From assembly GCA_947489195.1 (NCBI GenBank), contig CANLCT010000016.1, forward strand, positions 1 to 64,000: a stretch of DNA of 64,000 nucleotides, written 5' to 3'. Below, one piece after another: positions 25,358 through 35,473 of the stretch. Both the position numbers and the translations under genes were made by a program. The notes under the pieces were generated by a model that made no database searches, was not told the origin of the DNA, and saw nothing but the letters and a program-made list of their open reading frames with translations. Positions within the stretch are counted from its first letter, which is position 1. Every line of letters starts with the position of its first letter. Source of the DNA: an uncultured Aquimarina sp. (lineage in GTDB: Bacteria; Bacteroidota; Bacteroidia; Flavobacteriales; Flavobacteriaceae).

Positions 25358-26440
25358 ATGAAAAATACACAACTCACTCAAAAACATATTTCGCTTGGTG
25401 CAAAAATGGTCCCATTTGCAGGGTATAACATGCCTGTTTCTTATAAAGGTGTTAATCATGAACATAAAGTAGTTCGAAATCATGTAGGTGTATTTGATGT
25501 TTCTCATATGGGAGAATTTTTAGTTTCTGGCCCTAAAGCCTTGTCTTTACTACAAAAGGTAACAAGTAATGATGTTGAAAAGCTAAACATTGGACAGGCC
25601 CAATATAGTTGCATGCCTAATGAAACAGGAGGTATTATTGATGATTTACTAGTATATCGAATTAAAGAAGACACCTATTTATTAGTTGTAAACGCTTCTA
25701 ATATTGAAAAAGATTTTAATTGGATAAGTAATCATAATACCGAAAATGTACCATTAAAAAATATCTCTGAAGATTATTCTTTACTTGCTATACAAGGACC
25801 TAAAGCGGTTAAAGCTATGCAGTCATTAACTAAAGTAGACTTAACAGCTATAACTTATTATCATTTCAAAATTGGAGATTTTGCAGGTATAGACCATGTT
25901 ATTATTTCGGCAACGGGGTATACAGGTAGCGGTGGTTTTGAAATTTATTGTAAAAACACGGAAGTAGAACAAATATGGGAGGCCATTTTGAAAGCAGGAG
26001 CCCATTTTAATATTGAACCAATTGGTCTAGCAGCTCGTGATACATTAAGACTCGAAATGGGCTATTGTCTTTACGGAAATGACATAAACGATGAAACATC
26101 TCCCATTGAAGCTGGTCTAAGTTGGATAACAAAATTTAATAAAAGCTTTATAAACGATACTTATCTTAAAAATCAAAAAGATAATGGGGTGTCAAAAAAA
26201 TTAATTGGATTTGAACTTACAGATCGAGGTATCCCCAGACATGGCTATGATATAGTTACTCACACTAGCGAAATTATTGGAAAAGTATCTTCAGGAACGA
26301 TGTCGCCTAGTTTAGAAAAAGCCATTGGCATGGGATATGTTTCGACTGATTTTAGTAAAGTAGGTACACAAATTTTTATTCAAATCAGAAAAAAACGTAT
26401 TCCTGCAAAAATTGTTAAAATGCCCTTTTATAATATTTAA
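25358..26440 (+). CDS. gcvT: Aminomethyltransferase (glycine cleavage T protein)
   Basis: A 360-residue T protein. [20 protein letters not shown] and [20 protein letters not shown] (about 45-64) open the folate-binding fold; [20 protein letters not shown] carries the catalytic Asp (D about residue 96), then [12 protein letters not shown] and [20 protein letters not shown] follow. It transfers the methylene group from aminomethyl-lipoyl H protein to tetrahydrofolate. ATG 25358 replaces an earlier TTG at 25340, which lies in the promoter. gcvH and gcvP are not in the window. Confidence 0.96.
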   Translation: MKNTQLTQKHISLGAKMVPFAGYNMPVSYKGVNHEHKVVRNHVGVFDVSHMGEFLVSGPKALSLLQKVTSNDVEKLNIGQAQYSCMPNETGGIIDDLLVYRIKEDTYLLVVNASNIEKDFNWISNHNTENVPLKNISEDYSLLAIQGPKAVKAMQSLTKVDLTAITYYHFKIGDFAGIDHVIISATGYTGSGGFEIYCKNTEVEQIWEAILKAGAHFNIEPIGLAARDTLRLEMGYCLYGNDINDETSPIEAGLSWITKFNKSFINDTYLKNQKDNGVSKKLIGFELTDRGIPRHGYDIVTHTSEIIGKVSSGTMSPSLEKAIGMGYVSTDFSKVGTQIFIQIRKKRIPAKIVKMPFYNI

Positions 26441-26559
26441 ATTCCCCAGTACTTGATACGTATTTAATAGTATAAACAAAAACATACTTTTAATTAATTC
26501 GTTTTCAATTGTCTAAATAATAATTGTATTTTTAAGCATAGCAAAAGTTAAAAAATTCC

Positions 26560-27759
26560 ATGGAATCTTCAATAACCCCTTTTTCGAGTCAAGAACTCAT
26601 CCCCCAAGAAGAAAAATTAGAAATTGAAAGTCGTAAAGGTGATTTATTTATTGGAATTCCTAAAGAAAGCCAAGTATTAGAAAATCGAGTTTGCCTTACT
26701 CCCGATGCGGTAAATGCATTAGTATCTAACGGTCATAAAATTTTAATGGAAGCCGGAGCCGGAAAACTCGCTAGTTTTGAAGATAATGAATATAGTGAAG
26801 CAGGAGCCATTATTACGCAAGATACCGCCAAAGTTTTTAGTTGTCCAATTATCTTAAAAGTAGAGCCACCTTCACTAAAAGAATTAGCATTAATTAAGCC
26901 ACAAACAGTTTTATTTTCTGCATTGCAACTAAAAACATTAGATCGCGAATATTTTCAAACCATCGAAAAAAAGAAAATTACTGCATTAGCCTTTGAATTT
27001 ATCAAAGATGAAGATGGGTCCTACCCTGCTATACGTTCACTAAGTGAAATTGCTGGTACGGCTTCCATATTAATTGCTTCTGAAATAATGAGCAATGTTA
27101 ATGATGGTAGTGGTTTAATGATGGGTAATATAACAGGAGTACCTCCAATAGAGGTTGTTATTTTAGGCGCTGGTACCGTAGGTGAATTTGCAGCAAGAGC
27201 TGCTTTTGGTTTAGGTGCCAATATAAAAGTATTTGATAGTTCTATAAATAAATTACGAACTATACAAAATAATATTGGACGCCCTATGCACACCTCCACT
27301 ATTCAACATAAACATCTTTTAAAAGCTTTAAAACGTTGTGATGTTGTTATAGGTGCTGTTCGAGGTAAAGACCGATCTCCTATTTTAGTTACTGAATCAA
27401 TGACAAATAATATGAAAAAAGGAGCTGTTGTAATTGATGTAAGTATTGATATGGGAGGCTGTTTCGAAACATCAGAAATTACTTCGCATGAAAAACCTAC
27501 ATATACACACAATGGTGTAATACATTATTGTGTTCCTAATATACCTTCGCGCTATGCAAAAACATCTTCTGTTTCCATAAGTAATATTTTTAGTCCATAT
27601 TTGCTGGATATTGGAGAAGTTGGAGGATTAGAACATGCTATTCGCAATGATAAAGGCCTAAAAAATGGCATATACTCATATCATGGTGTGCTTACCAACA
27701 AAGCTGTAGCTGAATGGTTTGACCTAAGCTATCGAGATATTAATTTATTGGTTTTTTAG
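26560..27759 (+). CDS. ald: Alanine dehydrogenase
   Basis: A 399-residue enzyme of the alanine dehydrogenase/transhydrogenase family. FIGIPKESQVLENRVCLTPD (about 31-50) is the substrate-site start with conserved Lys and Arg, VILGAGTVGEFAARAAFGLG (about 204-223) is the NAD-binding Rossmann turn, and VIDVSIDMGGCFETSE and NIPSRYAKTSSVSISN complete the active site. An extra N-terminal 25 residues are typical of the Bacteroidota branch. It reversibly deaminates alanine to pyruvate. It heads a tight run with the DUF4258 protein 10 nt downstream and aroB. Confidence 0.9.
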   Translation: MESSITPFSSQELIPQEEKLEIESRKGDLFIGIPKESQVLENRVCLTPDAVNALVSNGHKILMEAGAGKLASFEDNEYSEAGAIITQDTAKVFSCPIILKVEPPSLKELALIKPQTVLFSALQLKTLDREYFQTIEKKKITALAFEFIKDEDGSYPAIRSLSEIAGTASILIASEIMSNVNDGSGLMMGNITGVPPIEVVILGAGTVGEFAARAAFGLGANIKVFDSSINKLRTIQNNIGRPMHTSTIQHKHLLKALKRCDVVIGAVRGKDRSPILVTESMTNNMKKGAVVIDVSIDMGGCFETSEITSHEKPTYTHNGVIHYCVPNIPSRYAKTSSVSISNIFSPYLLDIGEVGGLEHAIRNDKGLKNGIYSYHGVLTNKAVAEWFDLSYRDINLLVF

Positions 27760-27769
27760 ATAATTATTT

Positions 27770-28159
27770 ATGACATTCGGACAACGTTTAGGCTATTTTA
27801 GCGGTGGTTTAGTTATTGGTATATTTTTTTTAATATTTTTTTTAGCAGGTAAAAAGACATCTTGTGATTATAGTCCTACAGCCAGAGTTTTAAAAAATAT
27901 TCGTATCAAAGAACGACTATTTAGTGCTGAAAGTTTAAGGCAACTAAAAAGTGCTCAATTAGATACGGCATCGATTTCTACAATTCTTAACTCAGGAAGT
28001 GTTAATTTTTCAAAAAGCAACACTAAACTTGATTCGTGTAAAATATATAGTGTAAACGGAATCATAAAAAACAAATCCATTGAGCTCATAGTCCAAAATT
28101 GTAAAAAACAAGCTAAAATTACACACATCAACACCGCAGAATTACCTAATTCTAATTAA
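27770..28159 (+). CDS. DUF4258-type membrane-anchored protein
   Basis: A 129-residue protein with one N-terminal membrane helix (about 8-28, GYFSGGLVIGIFFLIFFLAG) and a small extracytoplasmic domain with three Cys (C34, C86, C111). The layout GKKTSCDYSPTARVLKNIR and VQNCKKQAKITHIN fits the flavobacterial DUF4258 proteins that often lie between ald and other genes. Function unknown. It is spaced 10 nt from ald and about 23 nt from aroB, so it is very likely co-transcribed. Confidence 0.7.
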   Translation: MTFGQRLGYFSGGLVIGIFFLIFFLAGKKTSCDYSPTARVLKNIRIKERLFSAESLRQLKSAQLDTASISTILNSGSVNFSKSNTKLDSCKIYSVNGIIKNKSIELIVQNCKKQAKITHINTAELPNSN

Positions 28160-28182
28160 ATTTGCCACTTCAAAATAGTACT

Positions 28183-29253
28183 ATGCAAGCCATAAAATCA
28201 AAAGATTCCATTGTTTATTTTAATACAGAAGCTTATAAACAACTAAACGATTACCTTACTAAATCAAACCATAGTAGCGTATTTATTTTAGTAGATAGTA
28301 ATACACATGAAAACTGTTTAGCCCGATTTATGGGTAACTTAGAAGTAGACCTACCCATTGAAGTTATTGAAATTGAAGCTGGAGAAATTAACAAAAATAT
28401 CGAAACCTGTAGTGGCGTTTGGAATGTACTTTCTGAACTTGGTGCAGATCGAAAAAGCTTGTTAATTAACCTAGGTGGTGGTGTTATAACTGACCTTGGT
28501 GGCTTTGTGGCCTGTACCTTTAAAAGAGGGATCTCTTATATCAATATCCCTACAACATTATTAGCCATGGTAGATGCTTCTGTTGGTGGAAAAACAGGTG
28601 TAGATTTAGGGAATTTAAAAAATATGGTAGGTGTTATTAGTGAATCGGAAATGGTTTTAGTAGACACCACTTATCTTAAAACTTTATCTGGGACTGAATT
28701 AAGAAGCGGTTTTGCTGAAATGCTAAAGCATGGCTTAATTAAAGATGCTAATTACTGGGAACGTTTATCTAAAATTGAAGAGTTAACCACTACAGATTTA
28801 GATACTTTAATTCATGAATCGGTTGTAATTAAAAATGATATTGTTTTGGTTGACCCTACCGAACAAAATATTCGAAAATACCTAAATTTTGGACATACAC
28901 TTGGACATGCTATTGAATCTTATTTTTTAACACACCCAAACAAAACAACACTATTACATGGCGAAGCTATTGCTATTGGAATGATTACAGAAGCTTTTCT
29001 TGCTAAAGAATTATTAGATTTTACCGAAGCACAGCTTACAGAAATTAGCAATGTATTTTTAAGCATATACCCTAAGGTAGTTATTGAAAAATCTGATTAT
29101 CAAGCAATAATTGATTTATTGATTTTTGATAAGAAAAACGTAGGTGGAAAAGTTTTATTTGTACTTTTAACACAAATTGGTGAAGCTAAATTTAATTGTG
29201 AAGTCCCTGAAAAATTACTAACCGCTTCATTAGATTATTATAATCAATTGTAA
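28183..29253 (+). CDS. aroB: 3-dehydroquinate synthase
   Basis: A 356-residue enzyme. INLGGGVITDLGGFVACTFK (about 102-121) binds NAD, RGISYINIPTTLLAMVDASV and GGKTGVDLGNLKNMVG follow, ELRSGFAEMLKHGLIKD and the metal-binding FGHTLGHAIES (two His) plus LLHGEAIAIGM complete the site. It catalyses the second step of the shikimate pathway. ATG 28183 is preferred to a TTG at 28162. The stop overlaps the next gene's start (TAATG), indicating coupling. Confidence 0.96.
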   Translation: MQAIKSKDSIVYFNTEAYKQLNDYLTKSNHSSVFILVDSNTHENCLARFMGNLEVDLPIEVIEIEAGEINKNIETCSGVWNVLSELGADRKSLLINLGGGVITDLGGFVACTFKRGISYINIPTTLLAMVDASVGGKTGVDLGNLKNMVGVISESEMVLVDTTYLKTLSGTELRSGFAEMLKHGLIKDANYWERLSKIEELTTTDLDTLIHESVVIKNDIVLVDPTEQNIRKYLNFGHTLGHAIESYFLTHPNKTTLLHGEAIAIGMITEAFLAKELLDFTEAQLTEISNVFLSIYPKVVIEKSDYQAIIDLLIFDKKNVGGKVLFVLLTQIGEAKFNCEVPEKLLTASLDYYNQL

Positions 29254-29972
29254 TGAAAAAAAAAATAAAAATAATATCAATTTCAGCTGCTACAATTTTT
29301 ATAATTATAGCAGCTGTTTTTTTTGGTTTATATCTTAAATACAATAGTCCAATTCCCAAAGGAACAGCAGGAATTGAAGCTGATAACTTAGCAAAAAAAA
29401 TTACAACGGCTTTAAACTACCATGCTTTTAATGATACAAAATTTATTAGTTGGAAATCAAACGGAACGCATTATATATGGAACAAACTAAATCGAACAGT
29501 TGATATCCGTTGGAAAAATAATCGATTAATCTATAATCAAGATGCTCCCAATAAAAGTATCATAAAAACCCCTGAAAATTTATCAGAAAAGGAAAAAAAT
29601 ATTCTAATTAATAGAGCCGAAAACAAATTCAATAATGACTCCTTTTGGTTAGTTGCCCCTTTTAAATTATTTGATAAAAATGTAGAACGCTTTTATGTGG
29701 CCCCTACTACTAACGAAAATGCTTCGTTAGTAATCACCTATAAAAGTGGTGGCTCTACTCCTGGTGATACATATCAATGGTTTGTGGATGAAAATTTTGT
29801 ACCTACAAAATTTAAAATGTGGGTTTCTATAATACCTATAAAAGGATTACCTGCAAGTTGGGAAAACTGGAAAACTACAGTTACAGGAGTAAAACTATCG
29901 CATACAAAAAAAATAATAGATCTAATTCCCTTTCGAATTACTGAAATCAAAACCTGGAATGCTGTTCAATAA
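29253..29972 (+). CDS. Conserved hypothetical membrane-anchored protein
   Basis: A 239-residue protein with an N-terminal membrane helix (about 7-27) and a secreted or periplasmic domain. Recognisable but unnamed features are HYIWNKLNRTVDIRWKNNRL and SGGSTPGDTYQWFVDENFVP; the second half has alternating strands and Trp residues typical of a beta-rich domain. I do not recognise a family. Its start overlaps the aroB stop, and its end overlaps the GH113 gene by 14 nt, so it is translationally coupled on both sides. Confidence 0.7.
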   Translation: MKKKIKIISISAATIFIIIAAVFFGLYLKYNSPIPKGTAGIEADNLAKKITTALNYHAFNDTKFISWKSNGTHYIWNKLNRTVDIRWKNNRLIYNQDAPNKSIIKTPENLSEKEKNILINRAENKFNNDSFWLVAPFKLFDKNVERFYVAPTTNENASLVITYKSGGSTPGDTYQWFVDENFVPTKFKMWVSIIPIKGLPASWENWKTTVTGVKLSHTKKIIDLIPFRITEIKTWNAVQ

Positions 29973-30969
29973 AATTAAAATTTTACAAGTGCTAAGTTTA
30001 TTTTTAATACTAGGTATTACAAATTTTTATGCACAAATCTCAGAAGTAACCACTCAAAAAATAAATGGAGCTAATCTAGTTTCACCTCCATCATTAGTTG
30101 CTCAAAGTACCGTAGCAAGTGTTAAACAAATTAATGCTAATTGGGTTGCTTTAATTCCGTATGCATTTACCAAAGGGCACAAACCCGAAGTGTATTTTAA
30201 CACTAATTTTCAATGGTGGGGCGAAAAAATTGAAGGAACACAACAACTTATTCAATATGCTAAAAATGAAGGCTTAAAAGTAATGTTAAAACCTCATATA
30301 TGGGTAAAAGGAGATGGTTGGGCTGGCGATTACACTTTAAAATCAAAAGCTGAATGGGAATTATTTGAACAACAATATACTAATTACGTTTTAGCCTATG
30401 CTAAAATAGCACAACAATACAATGTTGAATTATTTTGTATTGCTACCGAATTTAGACAAGTAGTCAAAGAACGCCCTCTATTTTGGTGTGCTTTAATCCA
30501 AAAAATAAAAAAAATTTATAAGGGTAAACTTACCTATGCCGCAAATTGGGATAACTATCAAAATGTTACTTTTTGGAATGAATTAGATTATATAGGAATT
30601 GATATATACTTCCCTCTTTCTAAAAAGAAAACCCCTACTGTTGATGAATTAAATAAATTGTGGATACCTATAAGTAATGATTTAAACACACTAGCTTCTG
30701 TTTATAAAAAACCTATTTTATTTACCGAATATGGTTATAAAAGTGTTGATTATGCAACTGCTGGGCATTGGAACACTAGTGATTCTGAAGTTTATAATGC
30801 TTTGGCTCAAAAAAATGCTTATCAAGCTTTATATGAAAGTTTTTGGAATAAAAAATGGATAGCAGGTGGTTTTTTATGGAAATGGCACCTAACACCTACT
30901 CAATCTAATGATACGCGTTTTACACCACAGTTAAAACCAGTAAGAAACATTATAAAAAAGCATTATTAA
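29959..30969 (+). CDS. Glycoside hydrolase, GH113-like (beta-mannanase type)
   Basis: A 336-residue secreted protein with a signal peptide ending NFYAQ (residue 26). The mature part is a TIM barrel: NWVALIPYAFTKGHKPEVYF, GLKVMLKPHIWVKGDGWAGD (about 110-130), a probable acid/base Glu in ELFCIATEFRQVVKE, DYIGIDIYFPLSKKK, and a probable nucleophile Glu in ILFTEYGYKSVDYAT. These fit GH113 endo-mannanases. Location is periplasm or outer-membrane lipid side, with no T9SS domain. The beta-mannan substrate is inferred from the family only. Confidence 0.83.
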   Translation: MLFNKIKILQVLSLFLILGITNFYAQISEVTTQKINGANLVSPPSLVAQSTVASVKQINANWVALIPYAFTKGHKPEVYFNTNFQWWGEKIEGTQQLIQYAKNEGLKVMLKPHIWVKGDGWAGDYTLKSKAEWELFEQQYTNYVLAYAKIAQQYNVELFCIATEFRQVVKERPLFWCALIQKIKKIYKGKLTYAANWDNYQNVTFWNELDYIGIDIYFPLSKKKTPTVDELNKLWIPISNDLNTLASVYKKPILFTEYGYKSVDYATAGHWNTSDSEVYNALAQKNAYQALYESFWNKKWIAGGFLWKWHLTPTQSNDTRFTPQLKPVRNIIKKHY

Positions 30970-31486
30970 TGGTATGAATAAAAAAAATACCAATTCCGAA
31001 TATAAATTTTCAATAAAATAATTCTATTAACTTATCCCCCAAATAAATAATAGCTGTAAAGCACTTTTAGTATTTCTTCTAAATCCCTTCTAAAAATTAC
31101 TCAAATTATTTTATTTAATCCTATTTTCATCGAAACCGGTATTTAACTTCTTTAAATATTATTAAAAAATCACAAAAAACAACATAACAACTAATCAATA
31201 TTTCATTTTGTAATTATTCTAATAAATTAAATCAAGAATTGTATAATTCTGTTGGTTAATTTTATTACTTCAAATATCAAGCTTCTCTTAAGTAAAATCA
31301 CCTTCAAATGAGTGAACGTTATGTTTTTTTTAGTGAATAGGTTTTATGAGTAAATAAAAATTTTGACACCTAGTACATTCTTAGAGATAAGCCTAAAAAT
31401 ACAGAGCTATTGAATGTTTTTTATTAAATTTATAAAAATTGAAGAGCAACCAATGATTAACACACTAACCAAAAACAATAATCATC
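30970..31486. other. Gene-free interval
   Basis: About 517 nt, very AT-rich. A weak stem GGTAT/ATACC (about 30971-30994) may terminate the GH113 transcript. I see no tRNA, riboswitch or repeat. A promoter for the 31487 gene must lie here, but no clean TAnnTTTG stands out. Confidence 0.45.
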
Positions 31487-31987
31487 ATGATTAACATTCA
31501 AATTGACACTAATAACCTAATAGCCGTTATGCAAAACTGTAATTTAGGCTGTGGTTCATTCGACAAACCTATCAAAGCAGATAGCTTTGCATCAACACCT
31601 TGTATCACAAAAATTCCAGAAAATGAAAAAACGATAAAATTTTCTTTAACCAATAATGGTTCTGGACCAACACCAAAATTGGCTTGTATCCTTTTAGATA
31701 ATGTAGGTAAAAACGATGTCACATTACCTGATACGGCATTTAACAAAATTTACGACGAAGTTTTTAACTGTTCTGCTTCCAACATTGAAGTAAGCAATAG
31801 ACAATTATGTATTACTGCTATTAATGATACAAATTGCGCTATTCATATCAACACAGAAACACAAGGAGAATTAGTAAATTCCTTTTTTTCCTTCACCGTT
31901 ATGTTTAACTTAGCCATAAATGGAATAACTTACTGTTTTAGTGTTGATCCTTATTTAGATGTCCCATCCAAAAGACCTAGCATATAA
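31487..31987 (+). CDS. Hypothetical cytosolic protein upstream of a sensor kinase
   Basis: A 166-residue protein without signal peptide or membrane segment and with seven Cys, several in the first 40 residues (NCNLGCGSFDKPI, STPCITKIP). The rest looks beta-rich (KTIKFSLTNNGSGPTPKLAC, NSFFSFTVMFNLAINGITYC). I do not recognise a family. It ends 4 nt before the preferred start of the kinase gene (or overlaps it by 29 nt if the kinase starts at 31959), so the two are probably one unit. Confidence 0.6.
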   Translation: MINIQIDTNNLIAVMQNCNLGCGSFDKPIKADSFASTPCITKIPENEKTIKFSLTNNGSGPTPKLACILLDNVGKNDVTLPDTAFNKIYDEVFNCSASNIEVSNRQLCITAINDTNCAIHINTETQGELVNSFFSFTVMFNLAINGITYCFSVDPYLDVPSKRPSI

Positions 31988-31991
31988 TTGT

Positions 31992-33770
31992 TTGAAAAAA
32001 AAAATTAAATATACTTTTTTATTACTATTCAGCTTTTTTCTTTTATCTGCTCAAAAGAAAAAAGCTGATAGTTTACTTACCATCTTAAAATCAAAAAACT
32101 TATCTAAAAAAGAACAAGCTTCTATTTTGCGTGATATTGCCGTATATCATCCAAATTTTCAAATAGCACTAAATTCTGCCAAAAAATCATTAAAAATTGC
32201 AGAAGAAATAAATTCACCTATTTTACAAGCTGAATCATTAATAGAAATTGGTTTCCTGGAGAGGAAATTAGGGTTTAATAATTTATCTACAAGTGCCTCT
32301 TTAAAAGCTTTAAAAATATATAAAAAACTACATTTAAAAGATGAACAAGTACCCTGTTACAGTCTATTAGCAAGTAATTACGCTTATGATAAAGATTACC
32401 TGAATGCTATAAAATATTTCAAAAAAGCACTAAAGTACAATGATATTAAAAACGAAATTAATAACGTTATTTTAACACTTAACCTAGGAGAGGCCTATAG
32501 GGAACTTGGTCAATTAGATAGTGCTAAAATATATCTTAATGAAAGCTTAACAAAAGGCACAATTATAAACAATCAACTTTTAAAAGGTTATTCATTAGGG
32601 AATTTAGGAATGGTCTATAATTCTGAAAACAAATTAGTTGAATCAAAAAATAATTTAAATGATGCTATTGCTATTTTATCAAAATTAAGCGATCCCTATT
32701 CCACATCTACTTACATTGCTGCTTTAGGCCAAGCATACCAAAAAGAAAACAAAAAAGATATAGCTGAAGAAAAATTAATAGAAGCTTATCAAATGGCTAA
32801 AAAGAATAGTTTAAAAAATGAAATTAGAAATTTTAGCAAAATGCTGGCTGAACTTTATGAAGAAACAGCACAGTATCCTAAAGCATTAAAATATCAAAAA
32901 ATATTTCAAATTTATCAAGACAGTTTAGTAAACAAGGACAACATAAAAAAACTTGAGCAAATTAAAGCAGGCTATGAAATTGATAAACGAGAAACAGAAA
33001 TTAGTTTATTAAATTCCATTAATAAAAGTCAGAAAAAATGGATGCTTTCTCTAATTTTTGGACTTTCTTTACTCATCCTACTCTCCTATTTACTCTACAG
33101 AGGTAATCTAAAAACAAAACGATCCAATAAATTATTGGCTCAACAAAAAGAAGTCATTAGCAAAAGAGAACAAGAAAAAGCATTATTGCTCCGAGAGCTT
33201 AATCATCGGGTAAAAAACAATTTACAAATGATATCGAGCTTGCTTAATTTGCAAAGCAACAAATTGTCGGGCCACCCGGCACAAGAAGCTATTATTACCG
33301 GTAGGCAGCGTGTTGAGGCCTTATCATTGGTACATCGAAAATTATATCAAGAAGGTGTGGATACACGTATTCATGTAAAAGAATATATTTCGGAATTAAT
33401 CTTAGGCCTCTTTCATGGGTTTGACGCTAATTTTGAACCCGAATTTGACATCGCCGATGTAAATGTAAATATTGATGCTGCTATACCTTTAGCTTTAATT
33501 GTAAATGAAATTGTTATAAATGCTTTAAAATATGCTTACGCAGAAATTACAGACCCTGCATTAAAAGTTCTTATTCAGCCCGCTGGAGATAAACATCTTT
33601 CTATCGAAATTAGCGATAATGGAGTTGGTTTTAAAGATACTGATGCCTCCCAAAAAACAAATTCTTTGGGATTAAAAATTATTAATTCGTTGGTTCAACA
33701 GTTAGATGGTAGTATCCAAAAAACGATAAATAATGGTACGCATTGGAAAATGGAAGTTAAGGTAGGCTAG
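31992..33770 (+). CDS. TPR-containing sensor histidine kinase (HisKA_2/PdtaS type)
   Basis: About 592 residues. A signal peptide (MKKKIKYTFLLLFSFFLLSAQ when read from TTG 31992) is followed by TPR repeats over about residues 40-310, a membrane helix (WMLSLIFGLSLLILLSYLLY, about 345-364), a short coiled coil, then the HisKA_2 motif LLRELNHRVKNNLQMISSLL and the ATPase domain with ALIVNEIVINALKYAYAE, ISDNGVGF and SLGLKIINSLV. An ATG at 31959 is the alternative start, but would put 11 extra residues before the signal. The sensor part is periplasmic. Its partner regulator is not adjacent. Confidence 0.88.
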   Translation: MKKKIKYTFLLLFSFFLLSAQKKKADSLLTILKSKNLSKKEQASILRDIAVYHPNFQIALNSAKKSLKIAEEINSPILQAESLIEIGFLERKLGFNNLSTSASLKALKIYKKLHLKDEQVPCYSLLASNYAYDKDYLNAIKYFKKALKYNDIKNEINNVILTLNLGEAYRELGQLDSAKIYLNESLTKGTIINNQLLKGYSLGNLGMVYNSENKLVESKNNLNDAIAILSKLSDPYSTSTYIAALGQAYQKENKKDIAEEKLIEAYQMAKKNSLKNEIRNFSKMLAELYEETAQYPKALKYQKIFQIYQDSLVNKDNIKKLEQIKAGYEIDKRETEISLLNSINKSQKKWMLSLIFGLSLLILLSYLLYRGNLKTKRSNKLLAQQKEVISKREQEKALLLRELNHRVKNNLQMISSLLNLQSNKLSGHPAQEAIITGRQRVEALSLVHRKLYQEGVDTRIHVKEYISELILGLFHGFDANFEPEFDIADVNVNIDAAIPLALIVNEIVINALKYAYAEITDPALKVLIQPAGDKHLSIEISDNGVGFKDTDASQKTNSLGLKIINSLVQQLDGSIQKTINNGTHWKMEVKVG

Positions 33771-33815
33771 TATTACGCTACACCTCAGAATAAACATATT
33801 TACACCAATTCAATA

Positions 33816-34628
33816 TTATTTATTAATAGTTCTCATTCCTCTTTTTATAATATATGTTGTTGCTTTTGTTGGTGCATTTTTTTCCCAATTTTCGCATAAA
33901 TTTTTTACCCACTCTGGTTTAGACTTACTTGCATCATTCAACCAATTCCCTACGGCATCTTTAACATATTTAGATTCATCTGATTTTAATTGATCTAATA
34001 TGTGCATTGCTTTTTCTGGTTTTTCTTGAAAAACAGTTATTTTTTTTGTCCATACACCAATTGGTCTCAAAACCTCTATAGCATATCTTCGTATATTCGC
34101 ATCAGAATTAACAGTCCATTTTTTTAATATATTAATGGCTTTATCTAAATCTTCAATGATGCTTTCTTTGGTCGCAAAAATAACTACTTCGCGTACTCCA
34201 AAATGAGTATCAGCAGCATACATTTGCATTTCACCAAGTAATTCTTCAATTGTATTACAATGCATACTTTGCGCCCAGCATGACCAACAACGAACTAAAT
34301 CAGATGTATGTGTTTTTAACTTATCATAAACCGATCGATTTTCAGTTAAAATAGCTAAGACCTCCCCTATTACTTTGGTATTACTATTTGCTGTCGGTTT
34401 TTTTTGAGCATTTATTGCTGTTTCAAAATTAATATACCAATCTTCTTTTTTTATATCAATTAAAACTAATTTCAATAATTTTAATTGATCAACAGCTAAC
34501 CATTCCATTAAATTTTTAGTCTCAATCTGTCCCCTATTTAAATAAACAAGTACTTCGGGATTTAAATCCTTTAAACTTCTAGGTCCTTTCCTATCTAATA
34601 CTTCTTTTGGAATCATTTTTTTAAGCAA
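33816..34628 (-). CDS. DNA alkylation repair-family protein (HEAT repeat)
   Basis: A 270-residue all-helical HEAT-repeat protein of the AlkC/AlkD-like superfamily. Family blocks are VLDRKGPRSLKDLNPEVLVY, DLVRCWSCWAQSMH, FGVREVVIFATKES, ANIRRYAIEVLRPIGVW, ESKYVKDAVGNWLNDASKSK and a C-terminal YIIKRGMRT. The closest known members remove or recognise alkylated bases, but activity of this branch is inferred. It is transcribed alone and ends convergently with the kinase. Confidence 0.82.
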   Translation of the reverse strand: MLKKMIPKEVLDRKGPRSLKDLNPEVLVYLNRGQIETKNLMEWLAVDQLKLLKLVLIDIKKEDWYINFETAINAQKKPTANSNTKVIGEVLAILTENRSVYDKLKTHTSDLVRCWSCWAQSMHCNTIEELLGEMQMYAADTHFGVREVVIFATKESIIEDLDKAINILKKWTVNSDANIRRYAIEVLRPIGVWTKKITVFQEKPEKAMHILDQLKSDESKYVKDAVGNWLNDASKSKPEWVKNLCENWEKNAPTKATTYIIKRGMRTINK

Positions 34629-34684
34629 TAAATTTAATGTAACCCTATTTTAATAAACATTTTTTTACTCATAAGATTAATATA

Positions 34685-34720
34685 CAAAAAAGCCTCTGAA
34701 GAAACATTCTCCAAAGGCCT
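34685..34720 (-). terminator. Intrinsic terminator for the secreted protein gene
   Basis: On the minus strand GCCTTTGGAGAA...TTCTTCAGAGGC forms an imperfect stem followed by TTTTTT, 28 nt after the stop at 34748. Confidence 0.75.
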
Positions 34721-34747
34721 AAATATAAAGACTAAACTATATTGATA

Positions 34748-35164
34748 TTATTTAACCATAACTCCTTCTTTTTGAAATACTGCTGTAGCTTCTTTCCAAG
34801 TTGATCCCGGAGGTCTTAATTGTAATTTTAATAAATAACCATTTCCTGGTTTTAATGCCTTTTTTAAATTAACTGTAACATTCTTTATTTTATTTCCCTT
34901 TTTAACTGTAGCGCTTCCATTTGCTATCCATGTTCCACCTTTCCATACTTCAACAACAATTTCTCGTGATTTTTTGGCTACATATACCACTTCAAAAGTT
35001 AAGGATTTGTTTGAAGGAATTTCCGAAACATCTCCTGAAAAACTTATAGATTCACCTTTCTTTTGAGTCGTTTTTATTTCTTCTACCGCTGTCCATGAAG
35101 TCAATGAAATAATCCCTAAAAATACGACTAATCCGTAACTCAATATTTTCTTAAATAAACTCAT
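34748..35164 (-). CDS. Secreted hypothetical protein
   Basis: A 138-residue protein from ATG 35164, chosen because it starts a proper signal peptide (MSLFKKILSYGLVVFLGIIS, cleavage near TSWTA). The mature domain of about 110 residues is beta-rich (KSLTFEVVYVAKKSREIVVE, then KPGNGYLLKLQLRPPGSTWK) and looks like a single beta-sandwich, possibly carbohydrate- or ligand-binding. No family is recognised. It is transcribed alone with its own terminator. Confidence 0.65.
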   Translation of the reverse strand: MSLFKKILSYGLVVFLGIISLTSWTAVEEIKTTQKKGESISFSGDVSEIPSNKSLTFEVVYVAKKSREIVVEVWKGGTWIANGSATVKKGNKIKNVTVNLKKALKPGNGYLLKLQLRPPGSTWKEATAVFQKEGVMVK

Positions 35165-35473
35165 AAATAAATTGCTTAAAATTATAATACAAACATAAGT
35201 AATCATTCAAAAAAAATATCTTATAAAAAAAATATTAATAACATATAATACCAAAAACATAACATAAATGATCAAAAAACACCTTTTAAAGACTTAATAG
35301 TCAATAAAAATTAATTTAAAAAACTAAAACGTTGTAGTTTATGTGTTGTTTACGGAATGAAATACTGATCTTTTAAAAAACCATTTCTAATAAAATAATT
35401 TGATCCTTTTTTACTTATCAAATAATCATAAAACAGCCAAATTTTTAGTAGTTAATAATAGTCGTCAAAATAG

